36,140 nt of DNA from a virus, in the IMG/VR virus record IMGVR_UViG_3300025141_000333, positions 1 through 36,140 of that record. One strand, written 5' to 3'. This document shows, piece by piece, positions 1 through 8,163 of this stretch. The stretch's first letter is position 1. Each line of letters begins with the position of its first letter. The notes under the pieces are model-generated. The model was not told where the DNA came from and did no database searches. It saw nothing but the letters and a program-made list of their open reading frames with translations. The translations under genes were made by a program, and so were the position numbers.

Positions 1-97
1 ATATTACTCCCACAATCTTGTTAGTTAGAGTTTGCCCGGGCAAAGGACCAAAATATGCGGGAGGGACAACACTTCCAGAGAGCTTATTATATGCCAT
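1..97 (-). CDS. Tail/appendage protein, N-terminal part only (runs off window)
   Basis: A reading frame opens with ATG at 97 and stays open to the left edge, giving 32 codons that begin MAYNKLSGSVVPPAYFGP. A strong Shine-Dalgarno sequence AAGGAG lies 7 nt upstream, just past the stop of the 226-aa gene. The short N-terminus is of a type I associate with tail-fibre or appendage proteins of marine myophages, which is recall rather than a search. Its place at the end of the appendage gene block supports a structural role. Function beyond that cannot be judged from the fragment. Confidence 0.7.
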   Translation of the reverse strand, partial: MAYNKLSGSVVPPAYFGPLPGQTLTNKIVGVI

Positions 98-113
98 TTA
101 GCTACTCCTTAAA

Positions 114-794
114 TCAAAAGACCCACCAATTTGCGCCATCAGAAAACAAGTTGACTGCGGGTCGGTCGCCGGCAAGCTGATAAGTTGCTCCGGCATCTAT
201 GGTGTCTCCGGATGAAGCATATAGGGTGATCTTTCCGCCGCCGCGCCCGATTGCTGTCAGTTCGTCTTTAAATATACAGATAGCGCCTTGGCCGGCAACG
301 GACGCGCTATGTACGCGGATGTCAAGAGAGGCGGGGGGACCCGCAACACTATAGATACCAACTGTGGCAGAAGATGTAACCAAGTCCGTTGTAATGCGAT
401 CATATCTCATGGCGAGAGTATTGGCAAAAACCTGTTTTGAGTAAGCATTCGTAGTGAGGATGGCATTACCAGCTTCATTTTCAACCACCAAACTACCAGT
501 TCGTGCATGAATATCGTCATTAGTGTTACCCATCCACGAGGAACCGCTAACATCTATACGTGTGACGTCTTCAATCTGATAATGACTGGCTGAAATTGCG
601 CCGCTTACAACGAGTGTACCGGTGAGCGTTAAAGTGCTCGGTCCATAACTACCATAAGCATCTTGATGATAGACAAATTGCGAAGAACCCGTCGCTGTGC
701 TAGCGGTCTTCAAAAACTGAACAGACTTAAGTGGTCCGCCTACCCCTCCGCTGCTTCCAGTGCAGTTAACATATGCCCAACCAAAACTACCCAT
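114..794 (-). CDS. Putative tail fibre / appendage protein, 226 aa
   Basis: The product is rich in Ser, Thr, Gly and Ala with alternating hydrophobic residues, as in beta-structured phage fibres. Near residues 60-75 it has a TLTGTLVVSGAISASHYQI stretch, followed by GNTNDDIHARTGSLVV, patterns typical of trimeric fibre or spike proteins that build short repeated beta segments. It ends NLFSDGANWWVF, a common end of fibre shaft or tip domains. The start at 794 has an AGAGGA Shine-Dalgarno about 10 nt upstream. It follows the 1583-aa LamG protein by 18 nt and precedes another tail gene, so all are probably co-expressed. A structural role is fairly safe; the receptor and exact position on the virion are unknown. 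Confidence 0.7.
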   Translation of the reverse strand: MGSFGWAYVNCTGSSGGVGGPLKSVQFLKTASTATGSSQFVYHQDAYGSYGPSTLTLTGTLVVSGAISASHYQIEDVTRIDVSGSSWMGNTNDDIHARTGSLVVENEAGNAILTTNAYSKQVFANTLAMRYDRITTDLVTSSATVGIYSVAGPPASLDIRVHSASVAGQGAICIFKDELTAIGRGGGKITLYASSGDTIDAGATYQLAGDRPAVNLFSDGANWWVF

Positions 795-812
795 AATATT
801 TTATCCTCTCGT

Positions 813-3800
813 TCATGAATCTATCCCCGAACCTGTTAAATCAAACATGCTGCCGGTCGGAATGGTGGTAAGATCTGCTTGTACGGAATAAGAACAATCT
901 CCCCCTACCGCAGATAAATAGATTTCTTTTGTTTTTATGTTCATGGTTAATTTGTCATTTTTGTTCTCGAGCTTCCAATAATGCTTATTGGTAATTACCC
1001 CAGGATAAGACCCTGTGTGTTTTAAACCCATATATATGGCGCCCCCTCCGGCATCGCTAGCGGCCGGGTACCCCGAGGGTACTTCGGTTTCATACTCTCC
1101 GTATGCTGGATTGGGCATGCTGGCAGATGCGTTGGGAAAATCGGGATTATTGTTCAAAATAGCTCGACGTTCTATAGATCTGTTCCATAGCTTGCTCGTA
1201 GTATCGTCTGGCCACCCATCACTTGTGGCATTCGTATCAAAATTATACCAAATCAACTTTTGTGCGTTAACGTTATCTAGTGTCCAATTCCAGTTCCACT
1301 TCTCTTTGTCTAGCGCCGATCCTGTTGGCGTGGCGATATAAAATCTGCCATCATCAGGAACGGGTATACTCGCAGAAGCATTAGGGAAAGTCGCACAACT
1401 TCCGGTAATAGCACGAGGCTCCGTAGAATTATTATATAATATGCTGGTGGTATCGCCGCTATTTCGATTGCAATCATACCAGATCAATTTTTGTGCGTTA
1501 ACGTCGTCCAAAGCCCAATCCCAGTTGAATGATTTATTATCAATCGGATAAAGCCCCTTTGCTGGATGTCGAATGCTGGCGCTAGCAAAGGCAACAGAAG
1601 AAGTAACATTTGTGGCTTCATTATCTATGATAGAGGTAGTGTCTCCTGTGCCATCATCCATCTTCCAATGTAGGCATTTCTGAGCGCGGCGATCTCCGTA
1701 AGTGTCATTAAACCAGAAATTGTAGGTTGGACTGAGAGGTATGCAGCTTGCATTGATGCCAAAGTAAGATAGGCTAGCGTCGCCATAAGGTGATCGTATT
1801 TTGGTGCTGGAATATCCCGCGAGGCCTTTATCTATAGAGAGATCTACACCATACTCAACCGTTTTGCTCAAAGAAGCTGTTAGCCCGGACCATCCGGGGT
1901 CGCCTCCAGCATGGAAAACATCAAAATCTGTACCATATTTAGCTACTGTCCCATCACCGGTTCCATTGATCATGTGACAAAAATTAATAGCCGCTGTCTG
2001 GGGATATCCATTTCCGCCGCCTGCATTGCCAATAAGAAAGAATGTGTCGTCAGTGGCGGTGCCGCCGCCACCTCCTGGTCGGTAGGAAGGCATTCCTGTC
2101 ATCGCTCTAAATCGAGACAAGGTGCCAACGAAAGGCCAACTGCCATGATAATTAGCGATATCTAAATATCCAGTGTTGGTCACCCCTGAAAAAATGATAC
2201 CTCGCGCATTAGGATCAGCGCAAGGGGCAGTTGCAAAGCACCACTTGCCATAAGCATTGTTGGTCGCCAACATTTGTGTATAATCATATTCATCGCCGCT
2301 ATTGTAAACAGTGGTAATGTCCCCTGCCGTAAGCGCACGATCCCACACAACCATATCTCGGAATCGATATTCAGGACTCTTGTCGGAGGTAGAAGCAAAC
2401 GGATCACCAAATGACAAATAACTGTACTTGGTATTATGCATCCAGTTTCCAGCCGGAATACTCCATGCTGTATCGTTCCATGTAATCTCGTCCATTCCGC
2501 CGGCGTCATTAGATTGATAGAGCGTAGGTGTTGTCCGGCTCAGCCTTAAGGCATAAAATCGCCAATTTGTCTGATTATATCCATTAGAACTAGTGGCGGC
2601 TGGAAATGTTTCAGTGCCGGCGAATGCCGAACCTGCATTGCTAGCAGAAAACTGCTGAACGGCTCCTTGAAAAACGAACTTGCCATTGCCGGCAGCAGTT
2701 TGAGTCTTCAAATAGACTGTGGCTTCACTTGTCTTGTCCTCAGAAAAACCAACTATAACCGGCTCTTCTGCACCCAAAACGGTGTTAGCGTCTCCAGCCC
2801 AGTTAGAAGATGACAACATCCCCCACCATGTAACTGTCATCTCAGTTCCCATGGTAGAACCATCGGGCCATAGGCTAGCCTGTGCCATGCCACCAGCATT
2901 GGTCGTATCAATCGTTTGATAAGAACTAGATCCAAACAAAGTAGAATAAGGAGACACACTGTCCGATCCGGTCGGCATCGTTCCTTGGGTTGTGCCGGCA
3001 ACCAAATCGGTCCAGCCCGTCACGGCATCTGAGGTAAGGGCGCGCATGCGCAAATATTGGGCTAAACTAGAATCCTGTTCGGAAGACACCCATGTATCAA
3101 CGCCACCTTCAGTGTTCGGACTCATGGAAGCCGACAGTCCAGGGATTCCTTCTGTGATTCCTCCTGGCATCGTGGTGGCATTAACTTTATATTGAGCAGT
3201 TGTTCCCAGTCCGTTGATGGCATCGACTAAGTTTTTGGCGCTATCTGCTGCTGATGACTCTAGTTTAATCACCATATCAACTTCGTCCGTCGGATCGCTT
3301 CCGGGGAGCGTATTTACCTGCTGAAGAGTGATATCCTTAAATTCGCTTAAAGTGCTCCCATTCTGCTTCCATCCTTGTGGTAAGCGAATTTGAAATTGTG
3401 AATTGTTTTGTCCATTTACTACACTAAATCCTTTGTTGCCGCCGGTATAAGCATATTGATCTCCGATCGCCTGAGAAGCTTCGTCTGTCTTGGTTCCGAA
3501 TGTTCGTTGATAACTTCCATCGCGAGAATACACAAAACTTGACGATGGATAAGAAGTTCTCACCGGGAGAGGTGTTTCATAATCGACATTGTTGTGTTTT
3601 GCAAAAATGGCAGTTATGTCAGCTTCAATCAACGCACGATCCCACACAACCACATTGCGAATCTGTTGGGGTGCGGTTTCTGGATTTTGATTATAAGCAT
3701 CCCCTATGGTCAAATATGAACACTCCGACGAAGCAATGGTTTTTCCCGGGTCATAAGCCCTATTGATCTTGTGAATTCCGTTTATATAAATATCGACCGC

Positions 3801-5564
3801 AGCGGCAGATTGGACAATAGTGTAAAATTGCCATTCGTGCCAATTGCTTCCCGGGATATTAAAATTGGTGCCATAAGCGGGATGAGCATAAGAATCAGTG
3901 GCGGCATCAAAAGCGCGACCTCGCATAGAATAATCTTCACCACTACTCCCGTAAACCCTAAAGCGCCACTTTCCCTCCGAGGCACCATTGGTAAGAGCAG
4001 CAAACCCCACCATGGTCCGCATGTCGGGCCACACCAAATCTCGTGAGGTACATTTCGCCCAAAACGACACTGTGAATTCTCGACCGTTAGTAAGCCACAG
4101 CTTTCCTTGTGTCATAGTGCCTCCGCGATTCGCCGTGGAGGGTGGTCCAGCGCTTCCTGTTGCGGTAATCTCGTAACACCCATCGATGGGTGACCCATCG
4201 TCCGAACTATAAGGCATGTTGGCTACAGCATTCGATGTCATGAATGCGCCGCGATCATCGCTGTAAGGGGTGCGTATGCGCAGATATTGAGCCAGTGATT
4301 GATCTTGATCTTCGGCAACCCACATATCAACGCCGCCTTGAATATTGGGACTCACAGATGCTGAAAATCCTGGAAGACCTTCGGCTATACCACCCGGCAT
4401 CGTCGTGGCATTAACGTTATATTGATCAGTTGTTCCTAATCCATTGATAGCATCGGTAAAATTAATTGCGCTATCTAAAGGAGTGATAGGGCTGTTTTCG
4501 CCGGCTTCTCCCGTCCAAACGCGCACCAACATATCATCATATGTGGGGGCTGCAACGGGGGTGGCTGTTTGTCCGGTAAGGCGAATATTTATGTCTTTGT
4601 ATTCAGTAAGTGTAACCCCGTTATGTTTCCAGCCTGCCGGCAAGCGAATCTGTACGGTGGAATCCGACTTTGGTGCCATAAAGCGCCAGCCCTTATCGCC
4701 TGATGTATAAGTATATTGATCAGAGTAAGATGCTCCCTCCGATGGTGATCCGGCACGAGTACTCGGAAAGGTCCGTGTATACGCCGTACCATCAGCAAAC
4801 GAGAAACTGGAAGAAGGATAATCGCGATTAAGGAGGGCAATCTTGTAATCGTATTCGGTGCCAGAGTTATAGATAGCAGTAATATCCGCATCTTTCAATG
4901 CGCGATCCCAAACGACCAAATCTATTATATTGATTTGTGCACTCTCGTTAGTGTTGTTTGGGTCTCCTATTTGAAGATATCTAACTAAATTACCAGTATC
5001 TATCACCTCTCCTGGATTTGCTGTTATGGTTTTCTCGGGAGTCGTATTTCCGTTCATATGAAGAGAAAGTTGATTTTTAGTTTGAACAAGCGTATAAAAA
5101 TTCCAATCCGTAGAGGTAAAGCTAGGTGTCCAATCCGCATTCACCAAATTACCATCAGCGGTTCTGAATCGCATCTTATAGGCGCCGCCTTGGATCCGCA
5201 AACTCCAACGACCCTCGTTTTGCCCCGCCGGGGACACCGCAAGCCCAACTATAGTAGAGTACGAGAGGGCTGCGTTTACTTTAGCCCAAAACGAAATAGA
5301 AAACTCTTTTCCGTTAGTTGTCCAAGCTTGACCTTGGGTGACCGCACCACCATCACTGTTGGTTACCTTATAAGATCCGTTATCAATCTGTCCGCCAGCC
5401 GAAGAATCCAACTGAATACTCACATTACGAGTCACAGAGGGAAACTGAATTCGTATGGTGTCGCCCGAGGTGGCAGTCGCCGCCCTAACAAACGGAGTGC
5501 CAGAAACCTGATAACTGCCAACGTTTCTTAAACCAGCCGTAGGAGTGTATGTTTTGTCTGCCAT
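813..5564 (-). CDS. Giant LamG-repeat adhesin / appendage protein, 1583 aa
   Basis: Three concanavalin A-like LamG modules are visible at about residues 84-245, 492-665 and 905-1100. Each has a [FW]W core strand (SFWAK or VTWWG), a W-x-FY segment and a terminal VVWDRAL-x-x-x-DIT motif. LamG domains usually bind carbohydrate. Between them lie two near-identical 70-residue linkers (364-434, 774-844) and a degenerate third (about 1188-1262). Residues 1295-1500 form three tandem repeats. The first ~58 residues (AGLRNVGSYQVSGTPF) and last ~55 (MNIKTKEIYLSA...LTGSGIDS) match the two halves of the adjacent 122- and 117-aa proteins, so the array looks like an insertion into that small fold. The ATG lies 3 nt after the upstream stop. 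Likely a surface-exposed, glycan-binding virion protein. The receptor is unknown. Confidence 0.82.
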   Translation of the reverse strand: MADKTYTPTAGLRNVGSYQVSGTPFVRAATATSGDTIRIQFPSVTRNVSIQLDSSAGGQIDNGSYKVTNSDGGAVTQGQAWTTNGKEFSISFWAKVNAALSYSTIVGLAVSPAGQNEGRWSLRIQGGAYKMRFRTADGNLVNADWTPSFTSTDWNFYTLVQTKNQLSLHMNGNTTPEKTITANPGEVIDTGNLVRYLQIGDPNNTNESAQINIIDLVVWDRALKDADITAIYNSGTEYDYKIALLNRDYPSSSFSFADGTAYTRTFPSTRAGSPSEGASYSDQYTYTSGDKGWRFMAPKSDSTVQIRLPAGWKHNGVTLTEYKDINIRLTGQTATPVAAPTYDDMLVRVWTGEAGENSPITPLDSAINFTDAINGLGTTDQYNVNATTMPGGIAEGLPGFSASVSPNIQGGVDMWVAEDQDQSLAQYLRIRTPYSDDRGAFMTSNAVANMPYSSDDGSPIDGCYEITATGSAGPPSTANRGGTMTQGKLWLTNGREFTVSFWAKCTSRDLVWPDMRTMVGFAALTNGASEGKWRFRVYGSSGEDYSMRGRAFDAATDSYAHPAYGTNFNIPGSNWHEWQFYTIVQSAAAVDIYINGIHKINRAYDPGKTIASSECSYLTIGDAYNQNPETAPQQIRNVVVWDRALIEADITAIFAKHNNVDYETPLPVRTSYPSSSFVYSRDGSYQRTFGTKTDEASQAIGDQYAYTGGNKGFSVVNGQNNSQFQIRLPQGWKQNGSTLSEFKDITLQQVNTLPGSDPTDEVDMVIKLESSAADSAKNLVDAINGLGTTAQYKVNATTMPGGITEGIPGLSASMSPNTEGGVDTWVSSEQDSSLAQYLRMRALTSDAVTGWTDLVAGTTQGTMPTGSDSVSPYSTLFGSSSYQTIDTTNAGGMAQASLWPDGSTMGTEMTVTWWGMLSSSNWAGDANTVLGAEEPVIVGFSEDKTSEATVYLKTQTAAGNGKFVFQGAVQQFSASNAGSAFAGTETFPAATSSNGYNQTNWRFYALRLSRTTPTLYQSNDAGGMDEITWNDTAWSIPAGNWMHNTKYSYLSFGDPFASTSDKSPEYRFRDMVVWDRALTAGDITTVYNSGDEYDYTQMLATNNAYGKWCFATAPCADPNARGIIFSGVTNTGYLDIANYHGSWPFVGTLSRFRAMTGMPSYRPGGGGGTATDDTFFLIGNAGGGNGYPQTAAINFCHMINGTGDGTVAKYGTDFDVFHAGGDPGWSGLTASLSKTVEYGVDLSIDKGLAGYSSTKIRSPYGDASLSYFGINASCIPLSPTYNFWFNDTYGDRRAQKCLHWKMDDGTGDTTSIIDNEATNVTSSVAFASASIRHPAKGLYPIDNKSFNWDWALDDVNAQKLIWYDCNRNSGDTTSILYNNSTEPRAITGSCATFPNASASIPVPDDGRFYIATPTGSALDKEKWNWNWTLDNVNAQKLIWYNFDTNATSDGWPDDTTSKLWNRSIERRAILNNNPDFPNASASMPNPAYGEYETEVPSGYPAASDAGGGAIYMGLKHTGSYPGVITNKHYWKLENKNDKLTMNIKTKEIYLSAVGGDCSYSVQADLTTIPTGSMFDLTGSGIDS
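1065..1682 (-). repeat. Three tandem 63-77-residue repeats near the C-terminus of the LamG protein
   Basis: Residues 1295-1357, 1358-1434 and 1435-1500 each start QK[CL][LI][HI]W, have a DTTS[IK] motif, a [FP]xNASAS[IM] or AFASASI segment, and the first two end NW[DN]W[AT]LD[DN]VNA. They look like a stalk or spike made by tandem duplication. Confidence 0.8.
3033..3245 (-). repeat. Intragenic direct repeat, copy B (LamG linker)
   Basis: It encodes residues 774-844, the second copy of the linker, with DAINGLGTT, VNATTMPGGI and SLAQYLRMR. It is about 1230 bases from copy A, the length of one LamG-linker module, so it could recombine with it. Confidence 0.88.
4263..4475 (-). repeat. Intragenic direct repeat, copy A (LamG linker)
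   Basis: It encodes residues 364-434 of the 1583-aa protein (DAINGLGTT, VNATTMPGGI, SLAQYLRIR). It closely matches copy B at 3033-3245 in both protein and DNA, so the LamG-linker unit was duplicated. Confidence 0.88.
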
Positions 5565-5566
5565 GC

Positions 5567-5935
5567 TTAACTCGTTATTCCTGGTCCAGTAAGTGTGTAC
5601 ATTCTGGCGGCAGGAATTCCAGTTAGCGATGCATAAAGCGTATAATCAATCGCCGCTGACGAGCTAACAAAAACCTCTTTGGTCTTCATGTTAAAAGTTT
5701 GTTGATCGCCACCACTAATCGTATAGCGACATGATACTGGTGAGGCCGCATTAAAATAGACTTCCATGGGATCGGTAGCATGCCGATTTAAAACCACAAT
5801 TTGTTTTGTAACATCGGGGAATTCAATTGTTCTTCCGCTAATATTTAAAGATCCGGTGACACAATATGGACGGCCGGACACTTGATAGGAACCGACATTG
5901 TTTATACCCACATCATAAATAAAACTACGTGACAT
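5567..5935 (-). CDS. Small structural protein, 122 aa, paralog of neighbours
   Basis: The product begins MSRSFIYDVGINNVGSYQVSGRPY and ends YTLTGPGITS. Both ends match the 117-aa protein encoded just upstream and the two termini of the 1583-aa protein just downstream (GxxNVGSYQV[SA]Gx[PI][YF]; MKTKEVFVSSSA; LTGIPAARMYTLTG). The pattern is all-beta with no signal peptide or membrane segment. Its ATG overlaps the upstream stop by one base (TAATG), which suggests translational coupling, with a GGAGGGAG Shine-Dalgarno just before it. Three tandem copies suggest duplicated decoration, fibre-base or baseplate-periphery subunits. The family is not one I can name; the structural role is inferred from context. 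Confidence 0.75.
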   Translation of the reverse strand: MSRSFIYDVGINNVGSYQVSGRPYCVTGSLNISGRTIEFPDVTKQIVVLNRHATDPMEVYFNAASPVSCRYTISGGDQQTFNMKTKEVFVSSSAAIDYTLYASLTGIPAARMYTLTGPGITS

Positions 5936-6288
5936 TATACTCCCTCCAATCCATCTAGTGAATACATGTGTCGCGTTCCAATGGTTGTTAGCTCAGCAGC
6001 CATTTGTATCCCGCTGGCAGCGGAAGCCGACGCATAAATAAATACACACTTAACGTCCATGTTAAGAGTCTTGCCGGCCGGCAGCACAAGCTTGTTCACA
6101 GATGATCCCGAAAAATATAAATATAAGTCGTTAGAGCCTGTGTTTTGCACTAAGATATTTTTCGTTACATACGGAAACGTGAATTGCTTCTCTTGTGCAG
6201 AAAGATTGGAAGCAGTCAGATATGGTATACCTGCCACTTGATAGGAGCCGACGTTACGCAGCCCTGCTGTATAAATGTTTGTACTCAT
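5935..6288 (-). CDS. Small structural protein, 117 aa, paralog of neighbours
   Basis: This is the first of three tandem paralogs. It starts MSTNIYTAGLRNVGSYQVAG, almost the same as the N-terminus of the 1583-aa protein, and continues with LNMDVKCVFIYASASA and an end MYSLDGLEGV that matches the C-terminal part of both relatives. It looks like a compact beta-sandwich of about 115 residues. The start at 6288 lies 39 nt after the bS21 stop, with only a weak Shine-Dalgarno (TTGGGTTAATTT), so expression may rely partly on coupling or an unseen signal. Probably a virion decoration or appendage subunit; no named family recognised. Confidence 0.72.
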   Translation of the reverse strand: MSTNIYTAGLRNVGSYQVAGIPYLTASNLSAQEKQFTFPYVTKNILVQNTGSNDLYLYFSGSSVNKLVLPAGKTLNMDVKCVFIYASASAASGIQMAAELTTIGTRHMYSLDGLEGV

Positions 6289-6327
6289 AAATTAACCCAA
6301 AAAGATGTAGAACTATTAAATAAGTAG

Positions 6328-6579
6328 TTATTTTTTGTAGTTTCGCATTTGTTTTTTCAATCTCCGCTGTCTCTTTGCCTCTTCTCGTTTTCGAGCGCGT
6401 TCGGCTCTCATTCGCTTTTCTCGCTTCTTGACAGAAGGCTTCTTGTGAAAGCGCCGATCACGCACTTGTTCAATGATGCGTTCTTTTTTTACCTTCTTAA
6501 TAAACTTGCGAATCATACGATCTACATTGCCTTTGCATTCTTTAGCTGTCACACTTGCGTATACTAATTTCTTACTCAT
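6328..6579 (-). CDS. rpsU: Phage-encoded ribosomal protein bS21, 83 aa
   Basis: Residues about 17-70 follow the bS21 pattern: NVDRMIRKFIKKVKKERII, then VRDRRFHKKPSVKKREKR and an Arg/Lys-rich helical tail. Compare the E. coli S21 pattern [26 protein letters not shown]. The E. coli protein is about 70 residues, so this copy has a slightly longer basic C-terminus. bS21 sits on the small ribosomal subunit near the anti-Shine-Dalgarno end of 16S rRNA and helps initiation. Phage-encoded bS21 is documented, for example in Pelagibacter phage HTVC008M, and some copies join host ribosomes. I chose the ATG at 6579, which overlaps the upstream stop as ATGA, over an in-frame TTG at 6594. It sits in the head-gene operon, so it would be made with virion proteins and could bias translation toward phage mRNAs; that bias is inference. 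Confidence 0.88.
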   Translation of the reverse strand: MSKKLVYASVTAKECKGNVDRMIRKFIKKVKKERIIEQVRDRRFHKKPSVKKREKRMRAERARKREEAKRQRRLKKQMRNYKK

Positions 6580-7013
6580 TTCATTTCTTTCCAAATGCGA
6601 CTGGCGTCGCCCAAGAGAGAGCTAATGTCAACGCCCGAATCGCTCGGATCATCCCCCAACACGCTAGGCATAGCTGTTTGTCCAGCTTGTCCAGCTTTCG
6701 TGAGAGGTTCAGTCCCTTCGAATAAGTCGACGCCATTGTAAGAGTCTCGCCCGATGGCATCCATCATGCTTTGACGTTTAACTTTCATAGCGTCCCGGGA
6801 CTCTCTCATTTTGGCCTTCATTTCTTCATCTTCCGCATTGCGGCGAGGACGTGGTTTTCGTTGAGGGCGCGGTTGCTCTACTACCAAATTAGACTGCATG
6901 CCTTTAGCAACTTCCGATACAATGGTGGACAAGACTCCCTCTTCTATTAAGGCTTCTTGTATGCATTCTTTAACTATCGGCTTTATTAGATCTTTTAGTT
7001 CTTGTTTTTTCAT
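6576..7013 (-). CDS. Conserved-type head-region protein, 145 aa, unknown
   Basis: The N-terminus MKKQELKDLIKPIVKECIQE is an amphipathic helix resembling the K-x-x-L-K-x-[LI]-I starts of other proteins in this window. Then comes a Pro/Arg basic stretch (QPRPQRKPRPRRN), a charged helix (EMKAKMRESRDAMKVKRQ) and a C-terminal segment with SGVDISSLLGDASRIWKEM. No enzyme motif, signal peptide or membrane segment is visible. It overlaps the 397-aa gene upstream by 44 nt and the bS21 start downstream by 4 nt, so the three are probably translated as a unit. Position after the prohead protease suggests a minor prohead core or scaffold component, but this is inference only. Confidence 0.65.
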   Translation of the reverse strand: MKKQELKDLIKPIVKECIQEALIEEGVLSTIVSEVAKGMQSNLVVEQPRPQRKPRPRRNAEDEEMKAKMRESRDAMKVKRQSMMDAIGRDSYNGVDLFEGTEPLTKAGQAGQTAMPSVLGDDPSDSGVDISSLLGDASRIWKEMK

Positions 7014-8163
7014 TTAATACTCTCGAAAATTCTTCACTTAAAATGCGGCCAAGTTGTTTTTTACTAATACCTTCTTGCATTGTGGGATCGACCACATCCA
7101 CGGTACCCACATTCTTTTGGGCTGTTACGCCGGCGGCGCTAATCAATTTACGCAAATATTGCATCAACATTCCCACGTTTTGCTTATATACGCCCATTCT
7201 TTTATCAGGGTTTTTGGCGATGAAGCTTGTATAATTCTTGCCATACCATTTCTTATCTTTAGGATCTCGAATCGTGTTCATAACTTGATTAGCAATCTGA
7301 GCTAGCTGATCGATTTCAACAGCCTCAAGCTCCTTCTGAAGCGCTCGAGTAACTGCTTTGGCTAAGATAGAGTTCCCGTCTTTCCCGGGCTGAAACATCC
7401 GCAGACTTGCGCCTGATCCGGCGGCTTTGCCACGAAGCCGACCTTTGGCATGCCTGCGTTGTCCTTTGTTAAGTTTTACATTATCTGCCGACCCATAAGA
7501 TCCTACTTTGCCAGTACGGTCTTTTTTCTTTTGTCTCGCTCCATACTCTTCATTCAAAGGAAACAAATTGGCAAAGTCAATTTCAGTGATCACTACTTGG
7601 CGTTGAATACTTTCGCCCACATCAATATGAGCCTTTTTATCAATCTGTGCCAATGCGGGAAACAGAGCAGCCCTGAATGCTTTGAAGGTGGGCTTAAATT
7701 CTGGCTTATTCATCGCCGCTCCAAGCCGCTTTTTAATAATCTGGTCGATTTTCTTGGCGAGCTTTGGTCCCAGGGCGCCTTTGCCGCCGGGATGAAGCAC
7801 CATGCCCATTGTCGACAATTCGGTACCCGGGATATCCAACACATCACCGCTAGCCGCAGCGCTGGCGCTTGCTGGTGGTGCAGATAAAGGTGATACCGTG
7901 GCAGTCGGTACTGGTGTAGCACCGGGCCCGGGAGCGGTTGGGGATGTGGGGCTTGAGCTAGGTGCTTCTTCTTCCTCTTCATCACCAAAGGGTCCATAAA
8001 ACCTTCCCACAGCTTTGTTTATTTTGTCGCCGGCGGACCAGCGAGAGACTTTTCGACCCAGGTCTCCAAAAAAACCTTCTTCAATATCTTCAGATTCCTC
8101 CAGGTAACTTCGCCATGCCTCCATAATTTCTTTATCATTTGTAAAACTTGACCAATCACTCAT
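6970..8163 (-). CDS. Putative prohead core / internal head protein, 397 aa
   Basis: Near the N-terminus (residues 13-23) is IMEAWRSYLEE, one of three copies in this window of a motif like T4 capsid-targeting sequences. It is followed by an acidic run (GDEEEEEAP) and a Pro/Thr/Ala-rich low-complexity linker at about 65-110. The central part has a Lys-rich helix region, then a very basic segment (about 215-255, QRRHAKGRLRGKAAG). The C-terminus (ISKKQLGRILSEEFSRVL) resembles the start of the 139-aa protein. It overlaps the protease stop by 8 nt (ATGAGTGA). The location directly after the gp21-type protease, where T4 has its main core protein gp22, plus mixed charge and helices, suggests a core or internal protein processed by that protease. 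There is no recognisable homology to gp22. Confidence 0.7.
   Translation of the reverse strand: MSDWSSFTNDKEIMEAWRSYLEESEDIEEGFFGDLGRKVSRWSAGDKINKAVGRFYGPFGDEEEEEAPSSSPTSPTAPGPGATPVPTATVSPLSAPPASASAAASGDVLDIPGTELSTMGMVLHPGGKGALGPKLAKKIDQIIKKRLGAAMNKPEFKPTFKAFRAALFPALAQIDKKAHIDVGESIQRQVVITEIDFANLFPLNEEYGARQKKKDRTGKVGSYGSADNVKLNKGQRRHAKGRLRGKAAGSGASLRMFQPGKDGNSILAKAVTRALQKELEAVEIDQLAQIANQVMNTIRDPKDKKWYGKNYTSFIAKNPDKRMGVYKQNVGMLMQYLRKLISAAGVTAQKNVGTVDVVDPTMQEGISKKQLGRILSEEFSRVLNEKTRTKRSNKADS

Noticed and set aside
5058-5531. 157-codon plus-strand frame opposite the LamG gene, with many similar plus-strand frames elsewhere
   Set aside because: They lie wholly inside clear minus-strand genes, have no recognisable domains and no coherent operon or ribosome sites. 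They are antisense shadows.
6580-6594. TTG start giving an 88-residue bS21
   Set aside because: The ATG at 6579 overlaps the upstream stop as ATGA and fits the bS21 N-terminus better.
7450-7887. 145-codon plus-strand frame across the 397-aa gene
   Set aside because: It runs opposite a well supported minus-strand gene and shows no domain or start signal.
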